Position numbers and translations under genes: made by a program. From Schistocerca nitens (lineage: Eukaryota > Arthropoda > Insecta > Orthoptera > Acrididae): a stretch of DNA of 64,000 bases. The notes under the pieces were generated by a model. That model was given only the letters and a program-made list of their open reading frames with translations. It ran no database searches and was not told the origin of the DNA. The stretch covers positions 542,367,602 through 542,431,601 of the forward strand of contig NC_064616.1 in the NCBI RefSeq assembly GCF_023898315.1. The letters run 5' to 3'. Positions 1 through 12,012 of this stretch are shown in pieces (position 1 is the first letter of the stretch; every line of letters starts with the position of its first letter).

Positions 1-343
1 ACAATTAGTCATACTAGGCTATCTCATCATTTCGAAAACTGATGCCACTTTAATGGAGGGCAGTGTACCATAAACGAAGGCACACCAGAGTTAGATACTT
101 GACACCTTAAACCATAATGCCATTGATTTTGTAATCTCATTTCTATCCCCGCGCTCTTCCCTTGTAAGTGTGGTGTGGTTTTCTGTCCACTGCACTCAAC
201 GAAGTTTCATGGAATCTGAAAGCACTTCACCTAAATGACGGCTCAACCTGTAGCTTAAGCATTGCAGGGGTCGAATTCGTTCACAGTATGGAAAATTAAA
301 ATCTATAGAATTAATCAGGTATATTCTATTTCCAACGTAACTG

Positions 344-505
344 ATGACAATTTCCTTACAGGATCACAGCCGCATTCGTAACAGCATAGTCGTTCAAAAC
401 TGGCTCCAACGGTAGCAAAGAATCAAACTTCTTCCTATTGTGTGGAGGTCACCAGACTTCAACAACATAGAAAATGTGTGGCGGAGGTTACGAGGCCGCT
501 ACCAC
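344..505 (+). pseudogene. Tc1-like transposase C-terminal remnant
   Basis: A broken C-terminal piece of a DDE transposase. One frame shows QDHSRIRNSIVVQNWL, then an in-frame TAG, then KLLPIVWRSPDFNNIENVW. The aspartate of QDHS and the glutamate of NIENVW match the second and third catalytic residues of Tc1-type transposases, with 35 codons between them by my count, counting the stop. The SPD.N.IENVW pattern is typical of the Tc1 superfamily. The N-terminal half and both terminal repeats were not found, so this is a dead fragment. A 60-codon open frame at 442-624 overlaps it in another frame and is probably chance. Confidence 0.6.
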
Positions 506-944
506 CTGCAGCAAGGAATTCCGATACTCTGTGGTCAGAGTCAGAGTCAAATTGTTTGCACAGTTTGCTGTTAATGAATAAAGATTCAAAAATTTTTTTC
601 TTTCCAATGTGTGTTATGTCCTAATTTTGACGTTAGAAAAATGTTTGATTAATTGTCGGTAAACATTAGCGAGAGGGCGCCTTCCGCTGCTGCTGCAGGT
701 AAGGCGACTACGCTACTTGTTTGCGAATTATATTTACGAGCTTCTAACAAGAGCGACTCATTTTCAGTTAACTGTGTGGATATTAGTATATTGCGTTAAC
801 TTCTTGCTTATTAGTCACAGTTTTTCATTTTAATACCAGTGTAGTGTAGAGTACCCGCACTTGTATTGTCGCTCGTGTCGACCCTCATATCATACAAGAT
901 ATTTTTTTTCCTTGGTTTCCCCAAACTCATATGATACAGTGCTT
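506..944. other. unassigned spacer
   Basis: AT-rich sequence with no coding signal, tRNA or repeat that I recognise. Confidence 0.4.
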
Positions 945-3350
945 AAACAGTTAAAAGAGAACTTGAGTCTGATTTCAGATACATGCCAGACTCATACATT
1001 ATTGCTGGTGGTGATTTCAGTCTATCTTCGATAAATATTCCAAAATACATGTCTTAAGCCATAGGTAGGCATAAAACCTCATCCGAATTCGTTCTGAATA
1101 CGTTCTTATAAAATTATTTTAAACCGTTAGCACTGCAGTCCACTCGAAGTGTAAATGTTTGCGAGAACATTGACCTCTTAGCAACAAATAATTCAGTGTA
1201 AATAGGCAGCATCATGACGAATACAGTCATTAGTGACCACAAGGTTTTTAATGCGAGACTGATACTGTAACATCCATATACACCAAAAATTAACGCATAT
1301 ACAACCATTTAAAAATCTGAAAAAAAATCGTTTGATGCCTTCCTAAGAGACCGTTTCCACTCCTTCCAATGGGAATATGTAATCGCAGACCAGATGAGAT
1401 TTAAACTTAATGATATACTATCGATGGTTAACGTATACCAAATAAATTAAAAAGAGATAGTACTGATCCTCCATGATACACTAAACCGATCAGAACAATA
1501 TTACCGAAGTAACGAAAAAAGCATACCATGTTTAAAACAACATAAAGCCGTCAAGATTGACGATTTTTTACGCAGATTCGAAATGTGGTGCGAACTTCAA
1601 TAGGAGATGCTTTTAATATTTTTCGTACCGAAAATCTGCCTCGAAATCTGTCAGAAAATCCATATTCATTCTGGCCGTACGTAAAGTACACCAGCGGAAA
1701 GACACAATCAATACCCTCACTGCGTGATAACAATGGTGAGGCTACAAACGACCGTGTCACTAAAGTAGGGTTACTAAATAAGGTTTTCCGAAATTACTTC
1801 AGCAAAGAAGACGAAGTAGACATTCCAGAATTCGATTCAAGAACATCTGCTAACATGAATAACTTAGAAGTAGATATCCTCGGTTTGTCACAGCAGCTTA
1901 AAACACTTAATAAAGGCAAGGCCTCTGGTCATGACTGTGTACCAATCAGGTTCCTCTCAGACTATGCTGATACAATAGCTCCATATTTAGCAATCATATG
2001 CAACCGATCGCTCGTTGAAAGATCCATACTAAATACTGGGAAGTTGCACAAGTAGCACCAATATCCAAGAAAGGACATAGGAGTAATTCACCTAATTACA
2101 AACCCCGCCTGCATCGACTTTCAGTAGGATTTTGGAACATTCACTTTTTTCGAACATTGTGAGTCATTGCAAAGAAAACGATTTATTGACGAACAGTCAA
2201 CAAGAATTTTGAAAATATCGTTCTTGTGAAACTCAGCTAGCTCTTAATTGTTACGAAATAATGGGTGCTATTGTCAGGGGATGTCAAATTGATTCCATAT
2301 TTTTAGATTTCCAGAAGCTTTTGACACGGTACCTCATAAGTGACTTTTGATCAAATTTCGTATCTATAGAGTATCGTCTCATTTGTGCAATTGGATTCGT
2401 GATTAAATATCAGAAAGATCACAGCTCATAGTAACAGACGGAAAATCATCTAGTAAAACAGAAGTAATACCTGACGCTCGCCAAGGAAGAGTTACAGGCC
2501 ATCGGCAGTTCCTGATGTACATAAACCATTTATGAGACCATCTGAGTAGCTCTCTTTGATTGTTTGCAGATGACGCTGTCATTTACCGTCTTATAATGTG
2601 AAGATCAAAACGAATTGAAAAACGATTTAGAAAGTTATCTGTATGGCAACTGACTCTAAATAACGAGAAGTGTGAAGCTATACATATGAGCACCAAAACG
2701 AATCAACTGAATTTCAGTTCCACGATAAATCACATAAATCTAAAGGCTGTAAATTCAATTAAACACTTAGGGATTAGAAGTACAAATAAATTAAACTGGA
2801 ACGATCACATAGATAATATTGTGCGTAAAGCAAGCCAAAGACAACGATTTATTGGCACAACACAGAGAAAATGCAACAGTTCTACTAAAGAGCTTCCCTA
2901 TACTTCGCTAGTACGTCATCTTCTGGAGTACTGCTGTGATGCTTGGGATTTGAATTAGATCGGGTCCACGAAGGACATCGAAAGAGTTCAAAGAAGGGCA
3001 GTTCATTTTGTACTGTCACGAAACAGAGGAGACAGTGCCCACGATATGATACATGAATTGGGGTTGAAGTCATTAAAACGAAGGAGATTTCTTTGCGGCA
3101 GTATATTGTGATGAAATTGTAATCAAAAACTTTCTTTTCAGAGTGGGAAAACATTTTGTGGATCCCCACCTACATAGGCAGAAATGATCATCATAATAAA
3201 ATAAGAGAAATCAGAGCTCGCACAGAAAGATATGATGGTTCGATTTTTCCGGCCGTTGTTCTAGAGTGGAACGGGAAAGAAACAGCTTGAAGGTTTCCCC
3301 ATGAACCGTATGTGAGGCACTTAATTGTGAATGTAACGTGATCATGTAGA
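945..3350 (+). mobile_element. decayed non-LTR retrotransposon (Jockey/CR1-like LINE)
   Basis: About 2.4 kb of a plus-strand LINE lacking its 5' end. The order is endonuclease tail, reverse transcriptase (RT), 3' region. Near 1010 the frame GGDFSLSSINIPKYM resembles the APE-endonuclease GDFN region, and near 1232 SDHKVF matches its conserved SDH motif. The RT follows at 1585-2958. The 3' region (about 2970-3350) is homologous to the copy at 34060-34745, sharing the AAAGAGTTCAAAGAAGGGCAG-like stretch and the following several hundred bases. Many stops and frameshifts show it is old. The clade call is inferred from motif style only. Confidence 0.75.
1585..2958 (+). pseudogene. LINE reverse transcriptase, disrupted
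   Basis: Reverse transcriptase of the LINE above. Readable blocks are FWPYVKYTSGK and YFSKEDEVDIPEF upstream of the RT core, KGKASGHDCVPIRFL (RT fingers, usually KAPGxDxI), then LFADDAV at 2560-2580, the catalytic F/YADD box. The blocks at 1585, 2560 and 2686 are in the same forward frame, but stops interrupt it from about 2053 onward. The final block (2686-2958) has NSIKHLGIRSTNKLNWNDHI, matching the LG....LNW.HI thumb motif. The FADD aspartates survive, but no complete protein can be made. Confidence 0.75.
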
Positions 3351-4253
3351 TAGAGAGGAAGAAATAGATTGATTTGGCGATATATAGAAAACAGACAGCA
3401 CACTACCCACAAAGACGTGGTGAGTAGCGTGCAAAACCAACTGGTGTGTCTACGTTGACATAAAAACGAAAGATGGGATAACCAGTGCGGTGAGAACGAC
3501 AGCAGTCGCTTCTAGGCTCTGTTAACACATTCGACTGCACAGAAACTGACACCAAGGTCACAAACGCAGAGGAGTAACTGAAATCTATTTACTCGAATTT
3601 ATATGCACAAAAAAAGGAAAACTTCCCAGACGCGATCAGATTCAAAAGTCTTCAAAGCCAAATAAGTTTTTCCAAAACCCTATAAATGATTTCTGTCTCT
3701 TATGTCACAAATAAGCATGTGTTACTGTGAAGTGAGTAAATATAAATTGTTAGAATTGTGGAGAATTGTGTGAAACTCGATCCCAGGACACATTTTAATC
3801 ATTATATCAGGCAGGGATCTATGTCTGCTTCCACCATACAGTCTGTTGCTAAGCATTGGTTACTACTCCCAGTGTTTTATTCTAGGACCTGCTGCCATCA
3901 GGGCCTCCATCAGAAGTGGTCCTGTTTTATTTTCGAATCGCTGTATGGAGCCACTACCTGGTAAACTGATTCAATGCTCTACAACAATGTGCATGTCTCC
4001 ATTAAGTTATGACTATCAGACGACGTCTTTATGAAATCAGGGACGCAAGCAACAGTGAGAGAATTTCTGAATCCATTCAGTACGTCATCTGGAGACAGGC
4101 TGAAATTAGAAATAGCGTTGGACGCAAATGGAACGCTGTCCGGATTATTCTAACAATTACACGTCGACAGGAACTCCTTTATGAATTTGTTGATGTGTCT
4201 GTACTAACTGCGGCTTTTGGTCAATGAAAACGTTAGTTTGATGGAAACTGGAC
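3351..4253. other. unassigned spacer
   Basis: No recognised gene or repeat. Short open frames at 3758-3964 and 3846-4034 overlap each other in different frames and show no motif. Confidence 0.35.
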
Positions 4254-4265
4254 CAACTTCAATGT

Positions 4266-4466
4266 GTCGGCCGTTGTGGCCGAGCGGTTCTAGGCGCTTC
4301 AGTCTGGAACCGCGCGACCGCTACGGTCGCACGTTCGAATCCTGCCTCGGGCATGGATGTGTGTGATGTCCTTAGGTTAGTTAGGTTTAAGTAGTTCTAA
4401 GTTCTAGGGGACTGATGACCTCAGATGTTATGTCCCATAGTGCTCAGAGCGATTTCAACCATTTCG
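4266..4466 (+). repeat. tRNA-derived SINE
   Basis: Head GTCGGCCGTTGTGGCCGAG with an A-box-like GTGGCCGAGCGG and B box GTTCGAATCC, followed by the body CATGGATGTGTGTGATGTCC and a tail near TTTCAACCATTTC. The tRNA-like head is the Pol III promoter expected of a SINE. Short flanking repeats CAACTTCA (4254-4261 and 4470-4477) fit a target-site duplication. Confidence 0.85.
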
Positions 4467-4679
4467 AATCAACTTCAGGGTACTATGTGAAGATGTGCAT
4501 ACGCTCACGATCATAAACCTACTGGTCTTAGTATTATGGTTTTTCGGTAGGGAGTTGACTGCAAACTGAAATGATCGTTCATCGGACGCTCTGCGTTTTT
4601 ATTGACAAATAATGCTGAGCGCCCGTGCACTAAATATTACGTGCATATGATCCATTTCGTTCTGTTGAGGTACAGATAA

Positions 4680-4935
4680 AAACAGAAGAATAATGAACTG
4701 TATGCCAGTTAGGTCAGTCGATGCTAAGGGAATTAAGTAAGGAAAGGAGATGATAATAGTAGCAGAAGTGTTTTGCTATTTGGGCGGGAAAGTAAACGAT
4801 GGCGGCAGAGGTAGGAAGGATATAAAATGTAGAATGGCAATAGCAACAACACATTTTCGGAATAAGATACACATGGTAATTTTGAATATAAATTTGAGTG
4901 TTACGTAGTCTTTTCTGAAAGTATTTGTGAGCTTT
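4680..4935 (+). pseudogene. RTE-like retrotransposon fragment
   Basis: Translation gives VFCYLGGKVNDGGRGRKDIK and then a block matching the region after the RT active site of the larger minus-strand element at 53491-56343, which reads VFCYLGSKITDDGRSREDIK. This is a roughly 250-bp plus-strand fragment of the same or a sister family, with stops and no other domain nearby. Confidence 0.7.
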
Positions 4936-5811
4936 CCTACCGTTATTTAATTGTATAGTTTGCTGCCTGTATACATAAACGTTAGCCCTACCAATGCTTT
5001 ATGATCCGATCACAAAAATGAAAATAACACTCTATAGGGTATTATTCAGTTTTCTACCTTTTTTAGTCACATGGCCTCACAGAAAATCTGGAACGTGGAG
5101 AGCACTTTGTTTCGTTTTAGGCTGTATGTCCGGATCCGATGATGCACTATTCCAAGAATTTCGTCAAAATATATGGCGTACGACTGGAAATGCTACAGGA
5201 TACGGGGAATTATTGATGCTCAAGCCTATCCTGTTGTGTTCTGTCGCTCACCAATAATATTCATTATCTCACCCTCAAAGCCATCGATCATTGCATAGTT
5301 TTGTGTTACTGGCAACACTCTAGCGATAAATCCACGACACAAGTGGCTTTTAATAGACTGAAGTTTTCTTCGGGAAAGCCAATAACTTGGTAGGCTATTT
5401 CTAAATTCTGTCATCCAAGTTTTGATTTATAGTTCCCTGCCTAAAGAGTACATTTAAAATATCCTTTACGAGAAAAAGTGTTTTTCTTCAAACGACCTCT
5501 CGCATCCGGACGCAGACCCGAAGGTATACTCGCTTCTCTTCGTACCGGATAGAACCGCGCTGTTGGACTGTGAATTTTCCCACACTACTTTCGCACCTTA
5601 CGATACTGTTAAATGCGTTTCGCCATTTGCAGTCACTCAGTTCCTGTTTTCAGATTATCTACTTCCAGTTTTATCGAAGCAAACTTATCAGTTTCAACGA
5701 ACTGCATGGGCTTTTGTCACTCTGGTCATGCTACTGATTTTGAATTCGATGTATAAATTCTTTATTCGTGCCGTCGATGGTTTTTTACCTTTTTACATAA
5801 TGAGGTTTTAA
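4936..5811. other. unassigned spacer
   Basis: No recognised feature. An 82-codon open frame at 5563-5811 contains a hydrophobic run (FVTLVMLLILNSMYKFF), but there is no supporting start context, homology or splice signal. Confidence 0.35.
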
Positions 5812-5824
5812 TTTTCTTGTCTTT

Positions 5825-6023
5825 GGCCGGCCGGAGTGGCCGTGCGATTCTAGGCGCTACAGTCTGGAACCGCGTGGCCCTACGGTCACACGTTCGAATC
5901 CTGCCTCGGGCATGGATGTGTGTGATGTCCTTAGGTTGGTTAGGTTTAAGTAGTTGTAAGTTCTAGGGGACTGATGACCTTATTAGTTAAGTCCCATAGT
6001 GCTCAGAGCCATTTGAACCAATT
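5825..6023 (+). repeat. tRNA-derived SINE
   Basis: Full-length copy beginning GGCCGGCCGGAGTGGCC and ending in the ATTTGAACCAATT tail. It is flanked by a 13-bp duplication with one mismatch: TTTTCTTGTCTTT (5812-5824) and TTTTCTCGTCTTT (6024-6036). Confidence 0.9.
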
Positions 6024-6036
6024 TTTTCTCGTCTTT

Positions 6037-9000
6037 CCCTGGCTGGTTTCACCCTTGGGTAGCCTATCTTCGCCGCTTTCTCTTGTTCTTGAGACTTCCT
6101 CGATGTATTTGTCGAAAGTGCTGCAGGAAGACTCGATTTCTTTTAGCTTGTTCATCTTCTCCCGGAACTGATTTCTGTCCTCGTTCGCTTCTTCCGTTTA
6201 TGCCTCAGCTTTTGCATCCACTTCATCTGCCCTACGTCTATCTACCCCAGCTTTTTCATCTCTTTTTCCTTATCGCTAGCTCTACCTACTGCAGCTTTTC
6301 TTCCTTTTCTTCTGAGCTAACTTTGCCTGCCTCAGCTTTTGCGTCTCATTCATCTCCTTTCTAATGTCGTTTTACTTGCACCGCTATCACATCGTAACTC
6401 ATAGTGACACGTCCCGCGTAGCCCCAAATGTCGAGCTGCTTGACGTAACGTTTGTTTCACGTTCACCAACCAGACTACTCCCATTCTACTCACTAATCTG
6501 TTCACTCCCCTGCGTTGCATGAATGGTAACAGTTGCTAGTCTTCCGTATCTACAGAACCTTTTGCCTAATTTCTCTTGATCCAGCATGACTTGAAATTTC
6601 CATGCTTCAAAAGAATCTAAATATAATCTACTGTTCAAGGAATAGACTCTACAGAAAATACAATAAATGTATAAACACCCTACGCACATAAAATATATTC
6701 ACACGCACTGCAGTCTATCCTGATTTGCAGCAAAATAATACAAGGAAAAAAAAGTGAAACACAGATAATTCATTATGTTGAAGCTGCCACTACTGAAACA
6801 GAATACAAACAAGCGAAGCGGTGACCGCAAACGATCGCTACAACAATATTCGCCATTTCACCGTATTGTTTCTGACCGCAGTCATCAGGTCATTTAGGAG
6901 GTCTTTACGTTTATAGTCGGTATGAGAACAAACGTATGGGAACTTGGCAGTAGTGTGTGCAAAGAGCCTATCGCACTGAAATGTTATACGAGCTGGTAAC
7001 TGAAACACTATAATCTCAGTAGTGTCGTAAATGCACATGAGAGCAATTCTCATTAATATTTGATGATGCAAATGAAGTAAATTTCCTTCATCACTCATCA
7101 AATTTTCCATACTGTGGCGCCTATTTTACATTGGAATGCCGCCACAGTGTGAGCACCATGTAGCTATGCAAAATAAATCGGACATTATTATACTTTAATT
7201 AGGGTCGCTTGACCAGGACTGGTGTAGGACGGAAGAGAGCACAATCCTATGCTTTAACCTACGAGTTTACTTTCTCAAGTTAGTATCACAACTAAATGAC
7301 ATACAATTAATTATTTTAAACAATAGATGAATATCAATTCGTTTGATCATGAGAGAGAGTACTTCTTTCTTGAAGCCCCAACTTAAGTATTATTTAAGGG
7401 CGAAGGAGTATCTCAAAATGTTTTTAACAAAGTCAGTTCCACAACGGTATATACTTTGATGTACACAGAAGTACAAAATTGACTAAGAGAAACTTGAATT
7501 GGAACACAATGTACTGGGACGTACCCCAAACGAAATAAAATATATTTACTGAACTGCGATTTGCTTTAGTTGTCTGTGCAGCTCGCAAACGAAAGTTAAA
7601 AAAATGGATCGATGATCGAAGTAAGTGAAACGAAAGAATAAGCAAAACAACTTGGACAATAGAGCTCGCAAATTGTGAGCTGATCAGAGCGAAGGCAGTG
7701 CTAACATTAAAAGTGACATTAACTCAACCTCAGCAAAGTCCCCCAGATTTGATTGCTCACCTGTAATTACATGTACCTCATGGCCACGTTTTACCGCATT
7801 ATCTCCGTCGTCTCCTCTACCTTCCTATCCATCCCCGAAAACCGACGATTTGGGAGGGGTTGGGGCATTCACCACAGTCATGTGTAAGAATTTCCCTGAA
7901 TATACCAAAAACCAGTTGAAGCCTGCTGCAACTTCTCGTTCCTAGCTTGTTCCATGCCACTTAACTAACCGGAGGGTGGTACACTGCATTTGCTGTATCG
8001 TCACTAATTGGCTCAGACATTCATGTCATAGCGCTGATGCCATGTACTCACCTGAATGGTTGGTAAACATCCGTTTTGAAAGTGTCACAAATTTTCTCAC
8101 ACTGGAAACGCAAAATGACTGTTTGGCGTGTTTGCATTAGCCACTAGGAAGGGCAGATACGCCGGGACCTCAGGCCCATGCCCACATGTGGACAATGGAA
8201 CCAGGCTACCCTATCGGCCGAGTACTTCTGTGAATCTATAGCCTAACAGTGGTTTTAAACCATTATATATTCAGAGCTCTCAGTCCACCCAGACTTCTTG
8301 CCACACGTCCACTCTGGTTAGCTTCAGGGATGAGAAAATTAAGAACCACACTCCAGAAAGCGCTAGCTATGTGTTTCTCTATAGCAATGTTAGAATTATA
8401 CAGCTTCGAAATTTAATCAGAATAGCAAAACATATGTCAGTGTACTGTCACAATTTGTTGATGAGACAGTGCTTGTTTATATGGACATTGCGACAGGATT
8501 TTGGGCTCTCCGCCAGGTGTGAAAGATCGCTCCAGGTAAATAGCCACCCTGTTCCTTGATATTTCTTATAAGGTGCCAGCGAAACCCATTAGAACACTGA
8601 ACGAGCTCAGGGGGTATTCTCATAGAGAACTGTCAATACAGTTCCTCTTGCTATCACCCTAACAAATTATTTCATGAAGACAGTGAATATATTTCGTCAT
8701 CTTTGCTCAAGCAACCACCTAGAAATTCCATGATTGTCCATCACGAGGACTGAAATGAGAATGGGAGCACGAAACATATGTTTAGATGTAAGTTTGATTT
8801 GAGTGTGGGGAGGGGGCCTAATTTTTATTATACTTCCATTTTAGAACACGGCTATTGCTCATCCATTTTGCACTTCGACTGTACAGTAGAATGCATGTTT
8901 GTGTTCGAATGGAAGGCCCAAAAAATTTATGATTCACTCACCTTTTGCCACGGTTCCACTTTGAGGAAAAATTAAAAAGATTGAATTGTATCGGTAGTTT

Positions 9001-9790
9001 GTAAGCAGAGGGAAAGAGAAAGTATTGTGCTTCTAGGAGCCTCGGAATGTTTCAGATTAGGTGGTAGCTGACTGAGGCGAATGACCTAACAGGGGGCGTG
9101 GCGGCCTGGCATCATATGTGAGGTTAATCTTCCAAGGGAAGGGACTTCGCGTATCCCATACCTTGCCACGCCCAAACGAGCTGTGAACGCTATGATGACA
9201 ACAACCTGTGCATTTTCGTCTGCGGCGATCGATTTAGTCACTGTCAGCATATTATTGTCACACACAAAGACTTACGCATTTATACATGTCTTTCTTGGTT
9301 TGTTACTCCCCGGACACACACAACATTACATGCAGGGAGACTTGAATAAATGAATTATGGCATATGTAGTTAATTTTGATGCTGTATGTTCCCAGTTTAT
9401 ATAGCAAGTAAATATTTCAATTTATTTTGTACATGTGACTGGTCGTATAAGGCATCACTACTAACATATTTTGTATATTTACTTAAGTAAACAAACTTGT
9501 TTAATTTTTACAGCATTCACGTGTTCAAGTAATTTGAAACTCTGTCTTGGTAGATTTTGTTGCATGAGGTTATCTACTTTTTAACTCCTCATTGTAAGTA
9601 GGTCATGTAATATACGGGCTAAAGATATTATCATATTAATTTTTAACTGATTGTGGGACGAAGAGTCAAAAAATTTACACTTTTTCAATTTTTCTTATCA
9701 GTGAATGGGAGGCAGAATGCCGCGGTGAATGGAAACGAACATTAGTTTCATTAAGAATGAACTGAAACTGATTGTCATGAGAGTTGTTGT
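6037..9790. other. long unassigned region
   Basis: About 3.7 kb without a recognisable gene. The first 330 bp are pyrimidine-rich on the plus strand. Their minus-strand translation is Lys/Glu-rich and coiled-coil-like (for example NQFREKMNKLKEIESS) but broken by stops, so it could be a decayed coding repeat. Open frames elsewhere are short, overlapping and without motifs. Confidence 0.35.
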
Positions 9791-11599
9791 TGCCTAAATA
9801 ACGCTTAAATTGTAGATTATTCCCTTCATGTTTGTGAAAATATCGTTGTTGTTGGTAGTTTCGATGTGACTGGGACCATTCGTTTTTGTGGGAGAAGTTA
9901 TTCCCTTGCGGTTACGTAAAATTACTCGACTGGGCTGTACTGTTAAAGCTGGGCGGTGGCACATCGACTTTCGGTTGTGCTTGTCGACAGTATTGTTGTT
10001 GGATATTTCCGGGCTGCTGCGGCTGCGGCAAGAATTTCGGTTGAAAACTGCGCTTGTTGTCGTCAAAATTCTGGTATCGTGGATGCTGCTGAATATACTG
10101 TTTGTCAAAATCTTGTCTATTATTAAAATGTTCATGAAAATCGCTATCGGAACCAAATATTTTATTTCTCTTGCTATGGAATGGGCGGGATTGCTCGTTG
10201 TAACCGAATGAGTGGTTACCTTGATTGGTGTTATGAAAGCTTTTATTGACAAATGTGTAGTCCGATAGCTCAATTTCTAATAATTGTAATAAGTCCCAGA
10301 AAGCTGAAACGCTTACCTTTTGCTGTCCGGTGAGAAGGGAAATTCGTAATGAGCGCGGAAATTTTTTAGATGCGTAATTGTATGAGCGCAGATTGGCTAT
10401 ACGTTTCGATCAGGTACTGGTTTCGTTGAACCATATATTCAAAAAACTTGGTGACATTAGGAAAACTGGAGTGTTCAAAATTGGGTAAACTAATTAGCTG
10501 GTCTTTAATGCCTATCTGAGTCGTTTCCGACCATTATGCAGAGAGAAACGTATTTTGAAACACTTCGACGGAGTGACATTGCCTTGCTACGGGTCTCATA
10601 CGCATCGAAGGTTCTCCCTCTAAAAAGCTACAGATAAATTCGAGCATGTATGTCACTGGCCAGTTTGGTGGCAGTGAAAATGAAAATTGCTGCACCAAAT
10701 CCAGGGGATGCATATTTGCGCGGTTATTTCTAAATATCTTGAATTTCTTTACAGATTGGAAATGTTTATTGTCGAATCCTTCGCGTTGTAGATTTTGCGA
10801 CGGTTCAACGGCGTAAAAGAACTGATTGTGAGATGATTGGCTTGTATCAAAGTCACACACTCTTTGTAGTCTGCTTATATTATTGTGAGGCTGAAAAGTA
10901 GGTGACTGTTGCTGTTGCTCGTTAGTTTGAAACTGATTACGTGGAGAAAATGTTCTAGCAGTGTCTACTTCCTGATGTAAACTGTTAACTTTCCTATGTG
11001 GCGAACTGTTATGTGCACCAACCTGGTTTAATGTTTGCTTGCATGTGCTGATATTCCTGAGATTCGGCGAACGGAATGGGGGCTGTGTCGTCTGATTTAT
11101 TTTCGGTTTGATTTTCAAGTCTTTCTAATCTTGCCGATAGCTCATCACATTTTTCCGTGAGCGTTAAGAATTTGTGTGGAGTTGTTTCCATCTAAAGCGT
11201 CGCATTCCTTCTGTAGTTTACGTGTAGTTTTGTTCATCTTTTTTTATTCTACTTTAATTGTGTCAGCGCCCTGCACCAGCTCTATTTGTTCAATACGGGA
11301 GCTTGCCGATTCAGAGTCATCCCTACGCCTTTCTTTAACTTTTTGGATTCGTGCGTTAACAGTGGTTTTGAAATCAGTTACATCTTTCTGTATCTAGTTC
11401 TGGGAGTGTTTTACTCTGTTAACCTCGTCTGTAACGGAATTTATACTAGGGTCAACACTGGTTGTATGACTAGCGAGCAACTGCAGTTCTACTTCCTGTC
11501 GCTGTAGTGCAGATGACTGTAAAAACTGATTGTTTTCGTTAGTGTTTTTATGCTGGAAGTCTTGGTATCACTAGTTCGAGGTCTCAGTGCGAGCTTTAA

Positions 11600-12012
11600 A
11601 AAATGGTTCAAAAGGCTCTAAGCACTATGGGATTTAACATGTGAGGTCATCAGTCGCCGGCCGAAGTGGCCGCGCGGTTCTGGCGCTGCAGTCTGGAACC
11701 GCGAGACCGCTACGGTCGCAGGTTCGAATCCTGCCTCGGGCATGGATGTGTGTGATGTCCTTAGGTTAGTTAGGTTTAACTAGTTCTAAGTTCTAGTGGA
11801 CTAATGACCTCAGCAGTTGAGTCCCATAGTGCTCAGAGCCATTTGAACCATTTTTGAAGGTCATCAGTCCCCTAGCCTTAGAACTACTTAAACCTAGCTA
11901 ACCTAAATACATCACACACATCCATGCCTGAGGCAGGATTCGAACCTGCGACCGCAGCAGCAGTGCGGTTCCGGACTGAAGCGCCTAGAACCGCTCGGCC
12001 GTAGCAGCCGGC
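11600..12012 (-). repeat. tRNA-derived SINE, split by a second SINE
   Basis: A minus-strand SINE whose tail side is 11600-11655 and whose tRNA-like head side is 11870-12012 (B box as GATTCGAACC). The two halves are continuous once the inner SINE at 11656-11857 and one copy of its target duplication are removed. Confidence 0.9.
11656..11857 (+). repeat. tRNA-derived SINE nested in an older SINE
   Basis: Plus-strand full-length copy inserted into the minus-strand SINE. A perfect 12-bp target-site duplication AGGTCATCAGTC flanks it at 11644-11655 and 11858-11869, so this insertion is the younger event. Confidence 0.93.

Noticed and set aside
4266-4340. Functional tRNA genes at the SINE heads (here and at every GGCCGGCCG copy)
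   Set aside because: A and B boxes are present but no acceptor stem pairs, and the heads are always fused to the same long SINE body.
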